64,000 nt of DNA from Daejeonella lutea. Its GTDB lineage: Bacteria; Bacteroidota; Bacteroidia; Sphingobacteriales; Sphingobacteriaceae. Location: the NCBI RefSeq assembly GCF_900168015.1, contig NZ_FUYR01000002.1:578932-642931 (forward strand). Direction: 5' to 3'. Of the stretch, positions 15,616 to 24,583 are shown piece after piece. The stretch's first letter is position 1, and the number at the start of each line of letters is the position of its first letter. The translations under genes and the position numbers were made by a program. The notes below the pieces were generated by a model that saw only the letters and a list, made by a program, of their open reading frames with translations, was not told where the DNA came from and made no database searches.

Positions 15616-16425
15616 ATGGAAATTCAATTCAATAATGGTAATCCTGTTGTACGGCTTAGGGCTTTCAGGGCTGTTGACGATCCCCGGTCATGTGAATTAT
15701 TTGTGGAGGGCCATAAACGTGTATTAACTAGTATTGGAGTAGAAAAAGTAACTTCATCAAATAATGAATGGGTTCACAATCCGGCCGCCTTTGTCATGAT
15801 CGTGGAATCTCTTGATAAAGAACATATTTATGGCGGGGCCCGGATACATGTAGCGGGGGGAACTGAGCCATTACCTATCGAACAAGCTACTGGAGCCCTA
15901 GATCCCTCCATTTACGATCTTGTATATGATTTTGCACAGAAGGGAACTGGAGAAGGATGCGGCTTATGGAATTCGCGCGAAATTGCAGGCTACGGAATTG
16001 GAAGTATTTTTTTAACTCGGGTTGGAGTTGCCATGTCAACTCAAATCGGTTTAGATTCACTTTTTGGCCTTTGCGCACCTTACACTGTGAAAATGGCACA
16101 GAGTGTTGGCTATGAAATTGAAGAAGGAATAGGTAACAAGGGTACATTTTACTACCCGAAACTGGATTTGGTTGCTACGGTGTTAATATTGCGGGATCTC
16201 CAGGCATTGAGCACTGCTGATGACGAAAATAAACTAGCTATACAGTCGCTGCGGCAAAATCTTCAGGGTGTCAGGATTGAAGAGTTGAGAAAAAAGAAAA
16301 TTGAAATTCACTACGATATTGAGATTCCCAATATGGACAAATGGGATTTGCAGGCAACCATAGCAAATTTGAAAAAAGGCAGCTCAAACGGCGCCATTGA
16401 TGAAAGCAAAATAAATTTGCTGTAA
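15616..16425 (+). CDS. GNAT-fold acyltransferase, LuxI/FeeM-like
   Basis: 269 aa, cytoplasmic. Residues about 12-190 look like a GNAT domain of the autoinducer-synthase/FeeM type: charged N-terminus VRLRAFRAVDD, a strand pair AAFVMIVES and YGGARIHVAGG, and the CoA/ACP-proximal helix region GIGSIFLTRVGVAMSTQIG, then GLCAPYTVKMAQSVGYEI. The C-terminal 70 residues are helical and of unknown role. Enzymes of this fold transfer an acyl group from ACP or CoA to an amine. The exact family is assigned by pattern only. It leads a five-gene run with the ThiF-nitroreductase fusion, a kinase and two response regulators. Confidence 0.6.
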   Translation: MEIQFNNGNPVVRLRAFRAVDDPRSCELFVEGHKRVLTSIGVEKVTSSNNEWVHNPAAFVMIVESLDKEHIYGGARIHVAGGTEPLPIEQATGALDPSIYDLVYDFAQKGTGEGCGLWNSREIAGYGIGSIFLTRVGVAMSTQIGLDSLFGLCAPYTVKMAQSVGYEIEEGIGNKGTFYYPKLDLVATVLILRDLQALSTADDENKLAIQSLRQNLQGVRIEELRKKKIEIHYDIEIPNMDKWDLQATIANLKKGSSNGAIDESKINLL

Positions 16426-16494
16426 TTTTATTGATGTCATCGGCAGAAGTTAAATATCGTTCTCATCGCTATTTACAAATTTTAATCACGTAAT

Positions 16495-18816
16495 ATGAAC
16501 TCCAGGTTTAAGGCACTTTTAGATGCCTCCAAACAATTACAGCACACTTATCATCCTTTTTTTTTCAGACCTGAATCAGCCTCCGACATGGAGTCAATTG
16601 AAGCTTTGATCGAATCAGGGGAAGTTGTTTTCATTCACGATGAACTGTACGGACAGTTGCATGAACTGATTAAAATGAAGAGCCCTTCTGTTAAAATTAA
16701 GGAGGAGGATTATGCTGGACTTATTAGCAATCATTTGGCGGGGAAAGAACTTGATAAATACGGAATTTGGGTCTATTACCCCTGGAATCGCCGCCTGGTA
16801 CATATGCTGGACAGAGAAGAGTTCATTCAAGTAAGAACAAATCGGAATCAGTATAAAATTACTGGCAAAGAGCAGGAGATTTTAAGTACTAAGAAGATTG
16901 GAATTATCGGGCTATCCGTAGGACAATCCATTGCCCTGACATTGGCAATGGAACGAGGATTTGGCGAGCTCCGCCTCACAGATTTTGACACATTGGAGTT
17001 AAGTAACCTTAACAGAATACGCTCAGGTGTGCACAATTTGAATGTTCCAAAAGTTGTGATCACAGCCAGGGAAATAGCCGAGATCGATCCATTTCTACAT
17101 GTAATATGCTTTTTCGAAGGTCTTACCGAAGACAACATGGATGCTTTTTTCACCGAAAATGGCAAACTTGATCTGTTGGTGGACGAATGCGATGGATTAG
17201 ACATTAAGATTCTGGCGCGATACAAAGCGAGGGAAATGGGTATTCCTGTCTTAATGGATACCAGCGACCGTGGAATGCTTGATGTTGAGCGTTTCGATCT
17301 GGAACCAGAACGGGCATTGCTGCATGGAACCATTGATGGGGTTGATCCTAAAACTATAAAGGGTCTAAGCACCGAGGACAAAATTCCAGTGATGTTGCAG
17401 ATGCTGGGGATAGAAAACATCTCGCTGAGGGCAAAAGCTTCAATGCTGGAAGTCGAGCAGACGATAAATACATGGCCGCAATTAGCAAGCTCAGTCGTGC
17501 TGGGCGGAGCTGTTGGTGCTGACGTTTCCCGACGAATACTTTTGAATCAATTCCACGAATCAGGCAGATACTATATTGACCTGGATGAGTTAATTGCAGA
17601 TAAACAAACAGACCGGATCCAGGTAGTTGAAAAACAAAATCCGTTTTCCCCGCTAAGGTCTGATGATATGAAAAAAATAGTTTCCCGGCTGCATCTTCCA
17701 ATTTCTTCGACCGATGTTTACGCTGACCAAGAGACTATAGAGAAATTAGTTACAGCAGCGTCTGCTGCCCCCTCAACCGGTAATGATCAGCCATGGAAAT
17801 GGTTTTACAAAAATGGTATACTCTATCTTTTCCATGATGAATTCAGGTCGTTCTCGTTTGGAGATTTTAAGAAAAGTGCCTCCTTTATAAGTTTCGGAGC
17901 CGCATATGAAAATCTAAATATAGAAGCACTGCACATCGGATTGGAGCCATATTATGAGCTGTTCCCTGACGCATCTACTGAAAAACTGGTAGCAGCCATT
18001 CGCTTCAAAAAAGTCGGTGCGACATCTGATCAGATGTTGTTGAAACCTTTAGCGACAGCAATATTTAAACGCCATACAAACAGGATGATGGCACCTAAAG
18101 GTGTGGTGAGCGACGATATGCTAACCCGTCTTAAAACTCTTGCCGAATCTATTCCGGGGGCGGTTTTGAAATATTTTACAGCTGATCAGGAGCTGCGCGC
18201 CCTGGCTATGATCATCGGTGCTTGCGATAAAATCCGTCTCCTCAATCCGGAAGGACATTATGATTTTGTCCATCGTGAGATGAGGTGGACAAACGAAGAA
18301 GCTGAGCGAACGCGTGACGGCATTGACATCCAGGCTCTTGGCCTTGGAAATTCTCTGATGGCTGCAATGGGAGTTATAAAAAGTGAAAAGGTCATAAGCG
18401 CTGTTAACGATCTTGGAGGAGGGAACGCACTTGGTATGCTCGCAATGCGAACGGTGTCGACGGCTTCAGCTCTCTGTCTCATCAAACTTCCCGGATATAG
18501 CCTGAAAAATTTCTTCGAAGGTGGGCGGGCGATAGAAAGATTCTGGCTGGAAGCAACTAACTTGAATTTAGCAATTCACCCACTTATTTCGCCTCTTTAT
18601 CTTTTTTCCCGTATTTTACATGGAAATGGCGAAGGTTTGAACGAAAAAAACATTCAGGAACTTCGTTTTTTAAGGGAACAATTTAACAAAATTACGCAAT
18701 CGAGTAACGACGATTCTGAGGTATTTCTTGCTAAAATAGCAATTGCTGGGGAACCGGCTTTAAAATCGCATCGCTTGTTGCTAGAAGATATTTTAGTGGT
18801 AGAACAGGATAATTAG
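16495..18816 (+). CDS. Rv1355c-type fusion: ThiF/E1-like adenylation domain plus nitroreductase
   Basis: 773 aa. Residues about 125-300 are a ThiF/MoeB-type Rossmann domain: GIIGLSVGQ (nucleotide loop, 136-144), TDFDTLELSNLNRI (Asp and Arg finger, NLNR 171-174) and Lys186. The zinc CxxC pairs of MoeB/ThiF are not evident. Residues about 410-700 are an FMN-dependent nitroreductase domain (AASAAPSTGNDQPW, FKRHTNRMM). The same architecture is known from Mycobacterium tuberculosis Rv1355c (annotated MoeY), whose reaction is unknown. It could adenylate a carboxylate and oxidise or reduce the product. It starts 69 bases after the acyltransferase gene and is followed 50 bases later by the kinase gene. 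Confidence 0.85.
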   Translation: MNSRFKALLDASKQLQHTYHPFFFRPESASDMESIEALIESGEVVFIHDELYGQLHELIKMKSPSVKIKEEDYAGLISNHLAGKELDKYGIWVYYPWNRRLVHMLDREEFIQVRTNRNQYKITGKEQEILSTKKIGIIGLSVGQSIALTLAMERGFGELRLTDFDTLELSNLNRIRSGVHNLNVPKVVITAREIAEIDPFLHVICFFEGLTEDNMDAFFTENGKLDLLVDECDGLDIKILARYKAREMGIPVLMDTSDRGMLDVERFDLEPERALLHGTIDGVDPKTIKGLSTEDKIPVMLQMLGIENISLRAKASMLEVEQTINTWPQLASSVVLGGAVGADVSRRILLNQFHESGRYYIDLDELIADKQTDRIQVVEKQNPFSPLRSDDMKKIVSRLHLPISSTDVYADQETIEKLVTAASAAPSTGNDQPWKWFYKNGILYLFHDEFRSFSFGDFKKSASFISFGAAYENLNIEALHIGLEPYYELFPDASTEKLVAAIRFKKVGATSDQMLLKPLATAIFKRHTNRMMAPKGVVSDDMLTRLKTLAESIPGAVLKYFTADQELRALAMIIGACDKIRLLNPEGHYDFVHREMRWTNEEAERTRDGIDIQALGLGNSLMAAMGVIKSEKVISAVNDLGGGNALGMLAMRTVSTASALCLIKLPGYSLKNFFEGGRAIERFWLEATNLNLAIHPLISPLYLFSRILHGNGEGLNEKNIQELRFLREQFNKITQSSNDDSEVFLAKIAIAGEPALKSHRLLLEDILVVEQDN

Positions 18817-18866
18817 GGCAAATCACGAAGAAATTGATATCGTTTTTAAATGACCAGCAGCAATCA

Positions 18867-21020
18867 ATGAGGAAAAGTGGTCTTTTCATCCTGTTCTCGA
18901 TTTTATTATTCTTTTCTGTAAACGTCTCGGCACAATCGCCTGTAATTTTCGAGGGTGAGAACATTGTAATAGGCAACCACGTCTCAATTCTAGAGGATTC
19001 ATCTAATAGACTCGAATTAGCAGAGGTTAGACAATCAAAGGCATTCGTGGCCTCGACTGTGGAAATTCCAAATCTTCAATTAAGCAGTTCCGACTTCTGG
19101 TTAAAGTTCTCGATCAGAAACGAAAGCGATCAGGATCATATAATTCTCGCGCTTGAATACCCAATGCTTAGCAAGGCTGAGTTCTATTCTATGAGCGACG
19201 GCCGAGTCCAAAAATTGAGTTACAATACATCGTTTTCCCACAGAAAATATCAACATCAAAATTTCTTGTTCGACGTGTATGTGCCACCGGGTGCGACAAA
19301 GGATTACTTTTTGAGAGTTAAGAGCACAGAACAAATGGTGCTGCCACTTATACTTGGCACTCCAAAGGTGATGGCCGAAAATCTTCTCACAAATGACCTG
19401 GCATGGGGACTGTTTATGGGCCTGATTCTGGTCATGATCATCTATAACTTTTTCATTTACTTATCGGTCCGGGATCAAAGTTATCTCTACTACGTCTTTT
19501 ACAGTTTGTTTATTGGACTGAGTTCAATTACCCTGAGCGGTTACACATATCGGCTCATATTATTCGATCATCCTGATTTAAATCATCTGGGAATCGTAAT
19601 CTTCCCTGGTCTTGCTGGTATTGCAGGAAATTTATTCATGATGAATTTTCTGCAAACAAAAGAGAATTCTCCGAGAATGCATCGCTTCATTTATCTGTCA
19701 ATTCTCTTGTATTCAGTTGCAGTTATTTTAAGGTTACTGGGTTTTGATCAGGCAAGTTTCAGGGCAATCGATTTTGCTGCGATTTCCACTGTCTTCATAA
19801 CGTTTATCGTGACAATATCCCTTTCTCTTGAAGGATATCGCCCGGCTAAATTGTTTCTGCTCGCATTTACTTTGTTCTTTACCGGCTTATTGCTGTTCGT
19901 TTTAAGGAACCTTGGAATTGTACCCTATAATAACTTTACAAATTATACAAAAGAAGGTGGAACCGCATTAGATGTAGTTTTACTTGCATTCGCACTGGCA
20001 GACAAAATCAATACATTCAAACGGGAAAAAGAAAAGTCGCAGGAGCAGACTCTCCAGGCATTAAAAGAAAATGAACGGATAATTCGTGAACAAAACGTAA
20101 TTCTTGAAACTAAGGTAACCGAACGTACGTACGAATTAAGTCAGGCGAATACGGAATTGAATCAGACTCTAATTGATCTTAAGGAGGCAGAAGGTCAACT
20201 TGTGGAAGCGGAGAAAATGGCTTCGCTGGGCCAGCTCACCGCGGGCATAGCGCATGAGATCAATAATCCAATAAACTTTGTTACTTCAAACATAACACCG
20301 CTTAACCGGGATGTGGACATCCTAATAGATTTTATTCAGGAAATGGAAAAAATTGGTTTGTCGGATCTTCCTGTCGAGGAAAAACAACGCTTAATAGACG
20401 AGCAAAAAGAGGAACTGGACTATGATTATCTCAAAATGGAAATAAGCCAGTTGCTGAAAGGAATCCAGGAAGGAGCATCCCGTACGTCAGAAATTGTGAA
20501 GGGTTTGCGTGTCTTTTCCCGCCTGGATGAAGATGACCTTAAAAAAGCTGATATGAACGATGGTTTGGACTCCACTCTCATCGTAATTAATAACTTGTTG
20601 AGCAACAAAATAAAGCTTGAAAAGTCATATGGAGATCTTCCGCTTATCGAATGTTATCCGGGAAAACTTAATCAGGTATTCCTTAATATTTTATCAAATG
20701 CGATATATGCGATAAATAAAAAATTTGGAGAGCGTGAAGGGGGTGTGTTGAAAATAAGTACCGTTAGCACGGATACAAAGGTGATCATCAAAATAGAAGA
20801 CAACGGGATTGGTATGGATGAAGGTACGAAGAAAAAGATCTTTGAGCCATTCTTTACCACCAAAGATGTGGGGGAAGGCACTGGGCTGGGTATGTCCATC
20901 GCCTATAATACAATTCGAAGACATCAGGGTGAAATTCAGATTAACAGTACTCCGGGAGTAGGTTCAGAATTTGTCCTGGAGTTGCCTATAGTCTTTGAAT
21001 CCATAGAAGAAGATAACTAA
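18867..21020 (+). CDS. 7TM-DISM sensor histidine kinase
   Basis: 717 aa from the ATG at 18867, which gives a proper signal peptide (1-22, ends VSAQ); an ATG at 18834 would add 11 polar residues. Order: extracytoplasmic DISMED2 beta domain (about 25-160), seven membrane helices (about 180-380), coiled coil (about 385-455), HisKA with the phospho-acceptor in AGIAHEINNPINF (His near 461), HATPase with NILSNA, EDNGIGM and GTGLGMS boxes (to about 710). DISMED2 domains bind small, often carbohydrate-like, ligands. Its stop is directly followed by the GTG of the next gene, so output should pass to the neighbouring receivers. Confidence 0.93.
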   Translation: MRKSGLFILFSILLFFSVNVSAQSPVIFEGENIVIGNHVSILEDSSNRLELAEVRQSKAFVASTVEIPNLQLSSSDFWLKFSIRNESDQDHIILALEYPMLSKAEFYSMSDGRVQKLSYNTSFSHRKYQHQNFLFDVYVPPGATKDYFLRVKSTEQMVLPLILGTPKVMAENLLTNDLAWGLFMGLILVMIIYNFFIYLSVRDQSYLYYVFYSLFIGLSSITLSGYTYRLILFDHPDLNHLGIVIFPGLAGIAGNLFMMNFLQTKENSPRMHRFIYLSILLYSVAVILRLLGFDQASFRAIDFAAISTVFITFIVTISLSLEGYRPAKLFLLAFTLFFTGLLLFVLRNLGIVPYNNFTNYTKEGGTALDVVLLAFALADKINTFKREKEKSQEQTLQALKENERIIREQNVILETKVTERTYELSQANTELNQTLIDLKEAEGQLVEAEKMASLGQLTAGIAHEINNPINFVTSNITPLNRDVDILIDFIQEMEKIGLSDLPVEEKQRLIDEQKEELDYDYLKMEISQLLKGIQEGASRTSEIVKGLRVFSRLDEDDLKKADMNDGLDSTLIVINNLLSNKIKLEKSYGDLPLIECYPGKLNQVFLNILSNAIYAINKKFGEREGGVLKISTVSTDTKVIIKIEDNGIGMDEGTKKKIFEPFFTTKDVGEGTGLGMSIAYNTIRRHQGEIQINSTPGVGSEFVLELPIVFESIEEDN

Positions 21021-22112
21021 GTGGAAAAACAAGAGAAAATAAAAATACTTTACGTTGATGATGAAATTAATAATCTGACCGGTTTTAAGGCATCATTTCG
21101 GATAAACTATAACATCATGATTGCTGTTAATGCAACTGATGCTATGGAACATTTAAATTCGCATCCCGATATTCGCGTTATTTTCTGTGATCAGCGGATG
21201 CCTGGAAAAACAGGTGTTCAATTCTTTGAGGAGATCCGCAGCCGTTATCCAAAACCAATCCGCATCTTGCTTACCGGATATTCAGACATCGATTCTGTAA
21301 TTGACTCCATCAACCTGGGAAATGTATTCAGGTATGTAAAAAAACCATGGAAAGATGCCGATATACTGGCAGCAATCAATGAAGCAAATAAATTCTACGT
21401 TTCAAACTCATTACTTGCGGTCAAGAATGAAGAACTGCAGAAAGCTTATAATGAGCTCGACAAGTTTTCTTATAGCGTAACTCATGATATGAGGGGGCCG
21501 TTGCTTAGCATACTCGGGGCTGTGGAAGCTGCTCAGCATATGGAAGACATTACTGAAATCCGGAAAATGCTTCTATTAATGAAAGAGTCTGTAAGAAATT
21601 TAGACGACTTTATCCAAAGTATTCATGACTATTATAACCTTAATCGTGGTGAACTTGAAATTAAAGAAATTGATTTTAAAGAAATCGTTGATGAGCAGAT
21701 AAGAATTTTTAACTTTACTTATCTGGTAAGCGATGTAAAGTTTAGTAAAAGTATCGAGCAGAAAGAAACGTTTAGGGGTGATGACGTTTCAATCAAACTT
21801 ATATTAAATAATCTTTTATCAAACGCATTCAAGTACCAGAAAAAAGAAAATAAAGAGAAGCTAGTAGAGCTTAAGATTCTTGTAGAAAACGGGAAAGCTG
21901 TCATTGAGGTTATCGATAATGGTGTTGGAATTGACCAGAATTATATAGGTGATATCTTTAACATGTTTTTCCGCGCCAGTTCACAGGAAGTTGGATCTGG
22001 TTTTGGTTTATATAATGTGAAAGCCGCAGTGATAAAGCTTAATGGAAAAATTGATGTAGATTCAGAAATTAATAAGGGTACCAGGTTTAGAGTGGTAATT
22101 CAAAACAAGTGA
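21021..22112 (+). CDS. Receiver-histidine kinase hybrid
   Basis: 363 aa, GTG start immediately after the TAA of the upstream kinase. Receiver domain 7-122 (YVDDEINN, CDQRMPGKTG with the phospho-Asp, LLTGYSD, VKKPW), coiled segment, HisKA with SVTHDMRGP (His near 155), HATPase at about 250-360 (NNLLSNAFKYQ, IEVIDNGVGID, GSGFGLY). No membrane segment. It can receive phosphate on the receiver and phosphorylate a partner, so it fits as a cytoplasmic relay between the 7TM-DISM kinase and the receiver encoded 1 base downstream. Confidence 0.92.
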   Translation: MEKQEKIKILYVDDEINNLTGFKASFRINYNIMIAVNATDAMEHLNSHPDIRVIFCDQRMPGKTGVQFFEEIRSRYPKPIRILLTGYSDIDSVIDSINLGNVFRYVKKPWKDADILAAINEANKFYVSNSLLAVKNEELQKAYNELDKFSYSVTHDMRGPLLSILGAVEAAQHMEDITEIRKMLLLMKESVRNLDDFIQSIHDYYNLNRGELEIKEIDFKEIVDEQIRIFNFTYLVSDVKFSKSIEQKETFRGDDVSIKLILNNLLSNAFKYQKKENKEKLVELKILVENGKAVIEVIDNGVGIDQNYIGDIFNMFFRASSQEVGSGFGLYNVKAAVIKLNGKIDVDSEINKGTRFRVVIQNK

Positions 22113-22113
22113 G

Positions 22114-22515
22114 ATGTTGACTCCATTTCCACATTTTATTATAATTGATGACAGCCAGCTTGATTGTTTCATTGGCGAAAAAATCATACAAAATACCGGA
22201 ACCTTTTCTAGTGTAAAATCTTACATTCAGGCGACAGAGGCTTACGAGGCGATAAAAAACTCCGACCCAAACACCACCGAACCTATTACCATTATTGTAC
22301 TCGATATTCAAATGCCAGTTATGAACGGGTTTCAATTTGTAGAAGCTTTTGAACAACTTCCTGAAAGCATTCGTTCACATTACGCGATATTTATGTTTAG
22401 CTCATCCATAAATGAAAATGACAAGAACAGGCTTGAAAACCACCCCTGCATTCGCAAGTTTTACAGTAAACCAATTTCTAAGGATATCGTTGCCAGCATA
22501 GTTGATTCTTTATAA
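22114..22515 (+). CDS. Single-domain response regulator, last gene of the signalling cluster
   Basis: 133 aa, a receiver domain only: IIDDSQLD near the N-terminus, phospho-Asp in VLDIQMPVMNG, Ser/Thr position in MFSSSIN, Lys in YSKPIS. It starts 1 base after the hybrid kinase and its last base touches the stop of the convergent peptidase gene at 22516. Without a DNA-binding or enzymatic output it probably works as a phosphate shuttle or by binding a partner protein. Confidence 0.92.
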   Translation: MLTPFPHFIIIDDSQLDCFIGEKIIQNTGTFSSVKSYIQATEAYEAIKNSDPNTTEPITIIVLDIQMPVMNGFQFVEAFEQLPESIRSHYAIFMFSSSINENDKNRLENHPCIRKFYSKPISKDIVASIVDSL

Positions 22516-24174
22516 TTATTTCAACCCGAGTACGTCAATACCCTGTTCGAACACAACATCTACCGGAATTCCCTTTTTTCCAAGCTTGTCAAGGTCTGAT
22601 TGCAGCTCCGGGTGAATGAGCGCCATTTCTTGTTGAACCTTCTCAACTGCTGATTTATCGCCATCACCCTGCAGTTTTAAAATCTTGCTGCTTAGCTCAT
22701 TCATAGCGCTCGCGAATTTTTCGTAATTAACTTTGTATCGCCCTTCCGCAGTTCGCTCAAAGGCTCCTTTTTCATTAAAGAAATTGAAACAAAGCATATT
22801 TGCTTTACCGTGAGATTCACTCGCTCCGAAACGGACAGATCGAAGAATTCCCGCCATAAACGTGGTATAATAATCTTTTATATCACCGGTAAGTTCACCT
22901 TTTTTCAAAAGGCTGCTTACCATATATAAGCCAAGGATATCGGCTTTTCCTTCTTCCAGCCAGGAGGATTGTTCCTGGAGTGCCTCCCTAACGAAGCCCT
23001 TCCCCGTAATAGTTGATTTAATGCCAAGACCATGTGCTACCTCATGAAACATGACGTTTGCAAAAAAAGCGTCGAAATTCAAGTGTTGTTGTTGGCCCTT
23101 ATCTATGAGCTCTTCAGATATCGGAATCATGATCTTGTCGAACTTTGCACGCATAGCATTTTTTAGTTGAGATCTGCGTGTACCTTTCTTTTGTTGAATT
23201 ACTTCATCGTTCGGAAGGTTAACGGCAATTGTCTTACCGCCAGAGTTTCCATCTCCGGCATAATAAACTACGTCAAATGCAGCAAGCTGAGACCCAGTCC
23301 CCGGGGTTTCATTTTTATATTTTGAATCCACAGGCAGGCCTCTCTGCAATTCGGGCATCATCCCGACATATTTTTCCAGGCGTTGACTCCATTCACGATC
23401 CTTGACCAGCACATAACTTTCAAAAGCAGCTCTTGCGTTCAAAAGTGCGTCTTCATAATTTTCAATTGGGCCGATTATAATATCAAGTCCATTGTCCTTC
23501 ATATCCATCCATGCGTAATCGCTCGGGTTGTAATTGTCTGTGACTAATGCTTCTGCACGCAAGCTCAGATAGTTTTTAAGCTGAGGTTCGTCAGATAATT
23601 CAGCAGCTTTCTTCAACAGATCGGACGCTTTTTTGAGTCCGTCTTTGAAATAAATATGATATGGTATAGTATAAAGCTTTCCTGCCGAATCCCTGCGAAC
23701 CATAGAATATAAACTACGCTTGTCCTTAATATCAGATTTCTCCAGCTCCTCTTTTGTCATATCAGCAGGATAGAAACCGGAACCCTCTGGTTTGGGGCCA
23801 ATCCCATACACAAAGGGTTTATTACCATTTAATTTGTCCCATGGGCCGTAATTCACCAACACAAATTCCTTTGTTTTTTCATCCTTAATTGTGGCAAGGA
23901 GGCTGTCTCGCTGAGGATATGCTTGTGCCCAGAAAAGCTCATCCATAACCTGGGCTGCTTGAATAAGTAAAGGCAAAACCTGACGTTGATTTTCAGTAAG
24001 TTTTTGAATATCTGTGGTCAGTTTAACCTTTGCATAAATTGGTAATCTTTCGGAAACATAGGCCTCCAAACTATCTTTTGACTTGTCCCCTTCAGTCGAG
24101 CTGGTTGAACACGAATTAAAACCCGCTGCAAGCAGGAGTACCGGGATCAATATTAATTTGAATGAATTCTTCAT
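22516..24174 (-). CDS. Dipeptidyl-peptidase III family (M49) lipoprotein
   Basis: 552 aa. Lipoprotein signal ending FNSC (Cys22). Zinc site: HEVAHGLG near residue 375 followed by EEGKAD about 35 residues later, the spacing of the two M49 motifs. The first motif is a five-residue HExxH, whereas most M49 enzymes have the six-residue HExxxH. Family members release dipeptides from peptide N-termini; as a lipoprotein this one would act in the periplasm or at the outer membrane. Convergent with the response regulator gene; its own upstream region of 103 bases is shared with the divergent KTSC gene. Confidence 0.88.
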   Translation of the reverse strand: MKNSFKLILIPVLLLAAGFNSCSTSSTEGDKSKDSLEAYVSERLPIYAKVKLTTDIQKLTENQRQVLPLLIQAAQVMDELFWAQAYPQRDSLLATIKDEKTKEFVLVNYGPWDKLNGNKPFVYGIGPKPEGSGFYPADMTKEELEKSDIKDKRSLYSMVRRDSAGKLYTIPYHIYFKDGLKKASDLLKKAAELSDEPQLKNYLSLRAEALVTDNYNPSDYAWMDMKDNGLDIIIGPIENYEDALLNARAAFESYVLVKDREWSQRLEKYVGMMPELQRGLPVDSKYKNETPGTGSQLAAFDVVYYAGDGNSGGKTIAVNLPNDEVIQQKKGTRRSQLKNAMRAKFDKIMIPISEELIDKGQQQHLNFDAFFANVMFHEVAHGLGIKSTITGKGFVREALQEQSSWLEEGKADILGLYMVSSLLKKGELTGDIKDYYTTFMAGILRSVRFGASESHGKANMLCFNFFNEKGAFERTAEGRYKVNYEKFASAMNELSSKILKLQGDGDKSAVEKVQQEMALIHPELQSDLDKLGKKGIPVDVVFEQGIDVLGLK

Positions 24175-24277
24175 AATATGGTTTTAAGGATGATAAAAGT
24201 AAGCATTGTTCCCTAGGATTTCCTATTGCTGGTTTGGCATTGTTTTTTAGTATTATTTGATACATACCTTTAAGAAA

Positions 24278-24475
24278 ATGCCTTCGACCGTTGTAGATAC
24301 AGTCAATTACTTTCCGGAAAAGCTCGTTTTAAGGGTTACATTTGTTTCCGGATTAGTTTATGATTATAAAAATGTGCCGGCACATGTCTATAAGGCATTA
24401 AAAAGAGCCGGCTCGAAAGGACGTTTTCTTAATTTCCATATTAAAGGTAAGTATGAATACGATAAAATAAATTAA
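24278..24475 (+). CDS. KTSC domain protein
   Basis: 65 aa from the ATG at 24278 (a TTG at 24257 is in frame but unnecessary). Nearly the whole protein is one KTSC domain: STVVDTVNYFPEKLVLRVTF, VYDYKNVPAHVYKALKRAGSKGRFLN. The domain is named after the lysyl-tRNA-synthetase C-terminal region where it also occurs and may bind RNA. Role unknown. Confidence 0.85.
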   Translation: MPSTVVDTVNYFPEKLVLRVTFVSGLVYDYKNVPAHVYKALKRAGSKGRFLNFHIKGKYEYDKIN

Positions 24476-24583
24476 TGCTGATCAGAGATTACCTTTGACA
24501 ATCTCGTACCCTATTGATCGTTTAACCAACTGGATTTACAGAATAAACGTATATCTTATCTCGAGCTCTTAAATCTTTTTCAA

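Noticed and set aside
16848-17420. 190-codon open frame on the minus strand
   Set aside because: It lies wholly inside the ThiF-nitroreductase gene, has a serine/arginine-rich, non-protein-like composition and no motif; a shadow frame.
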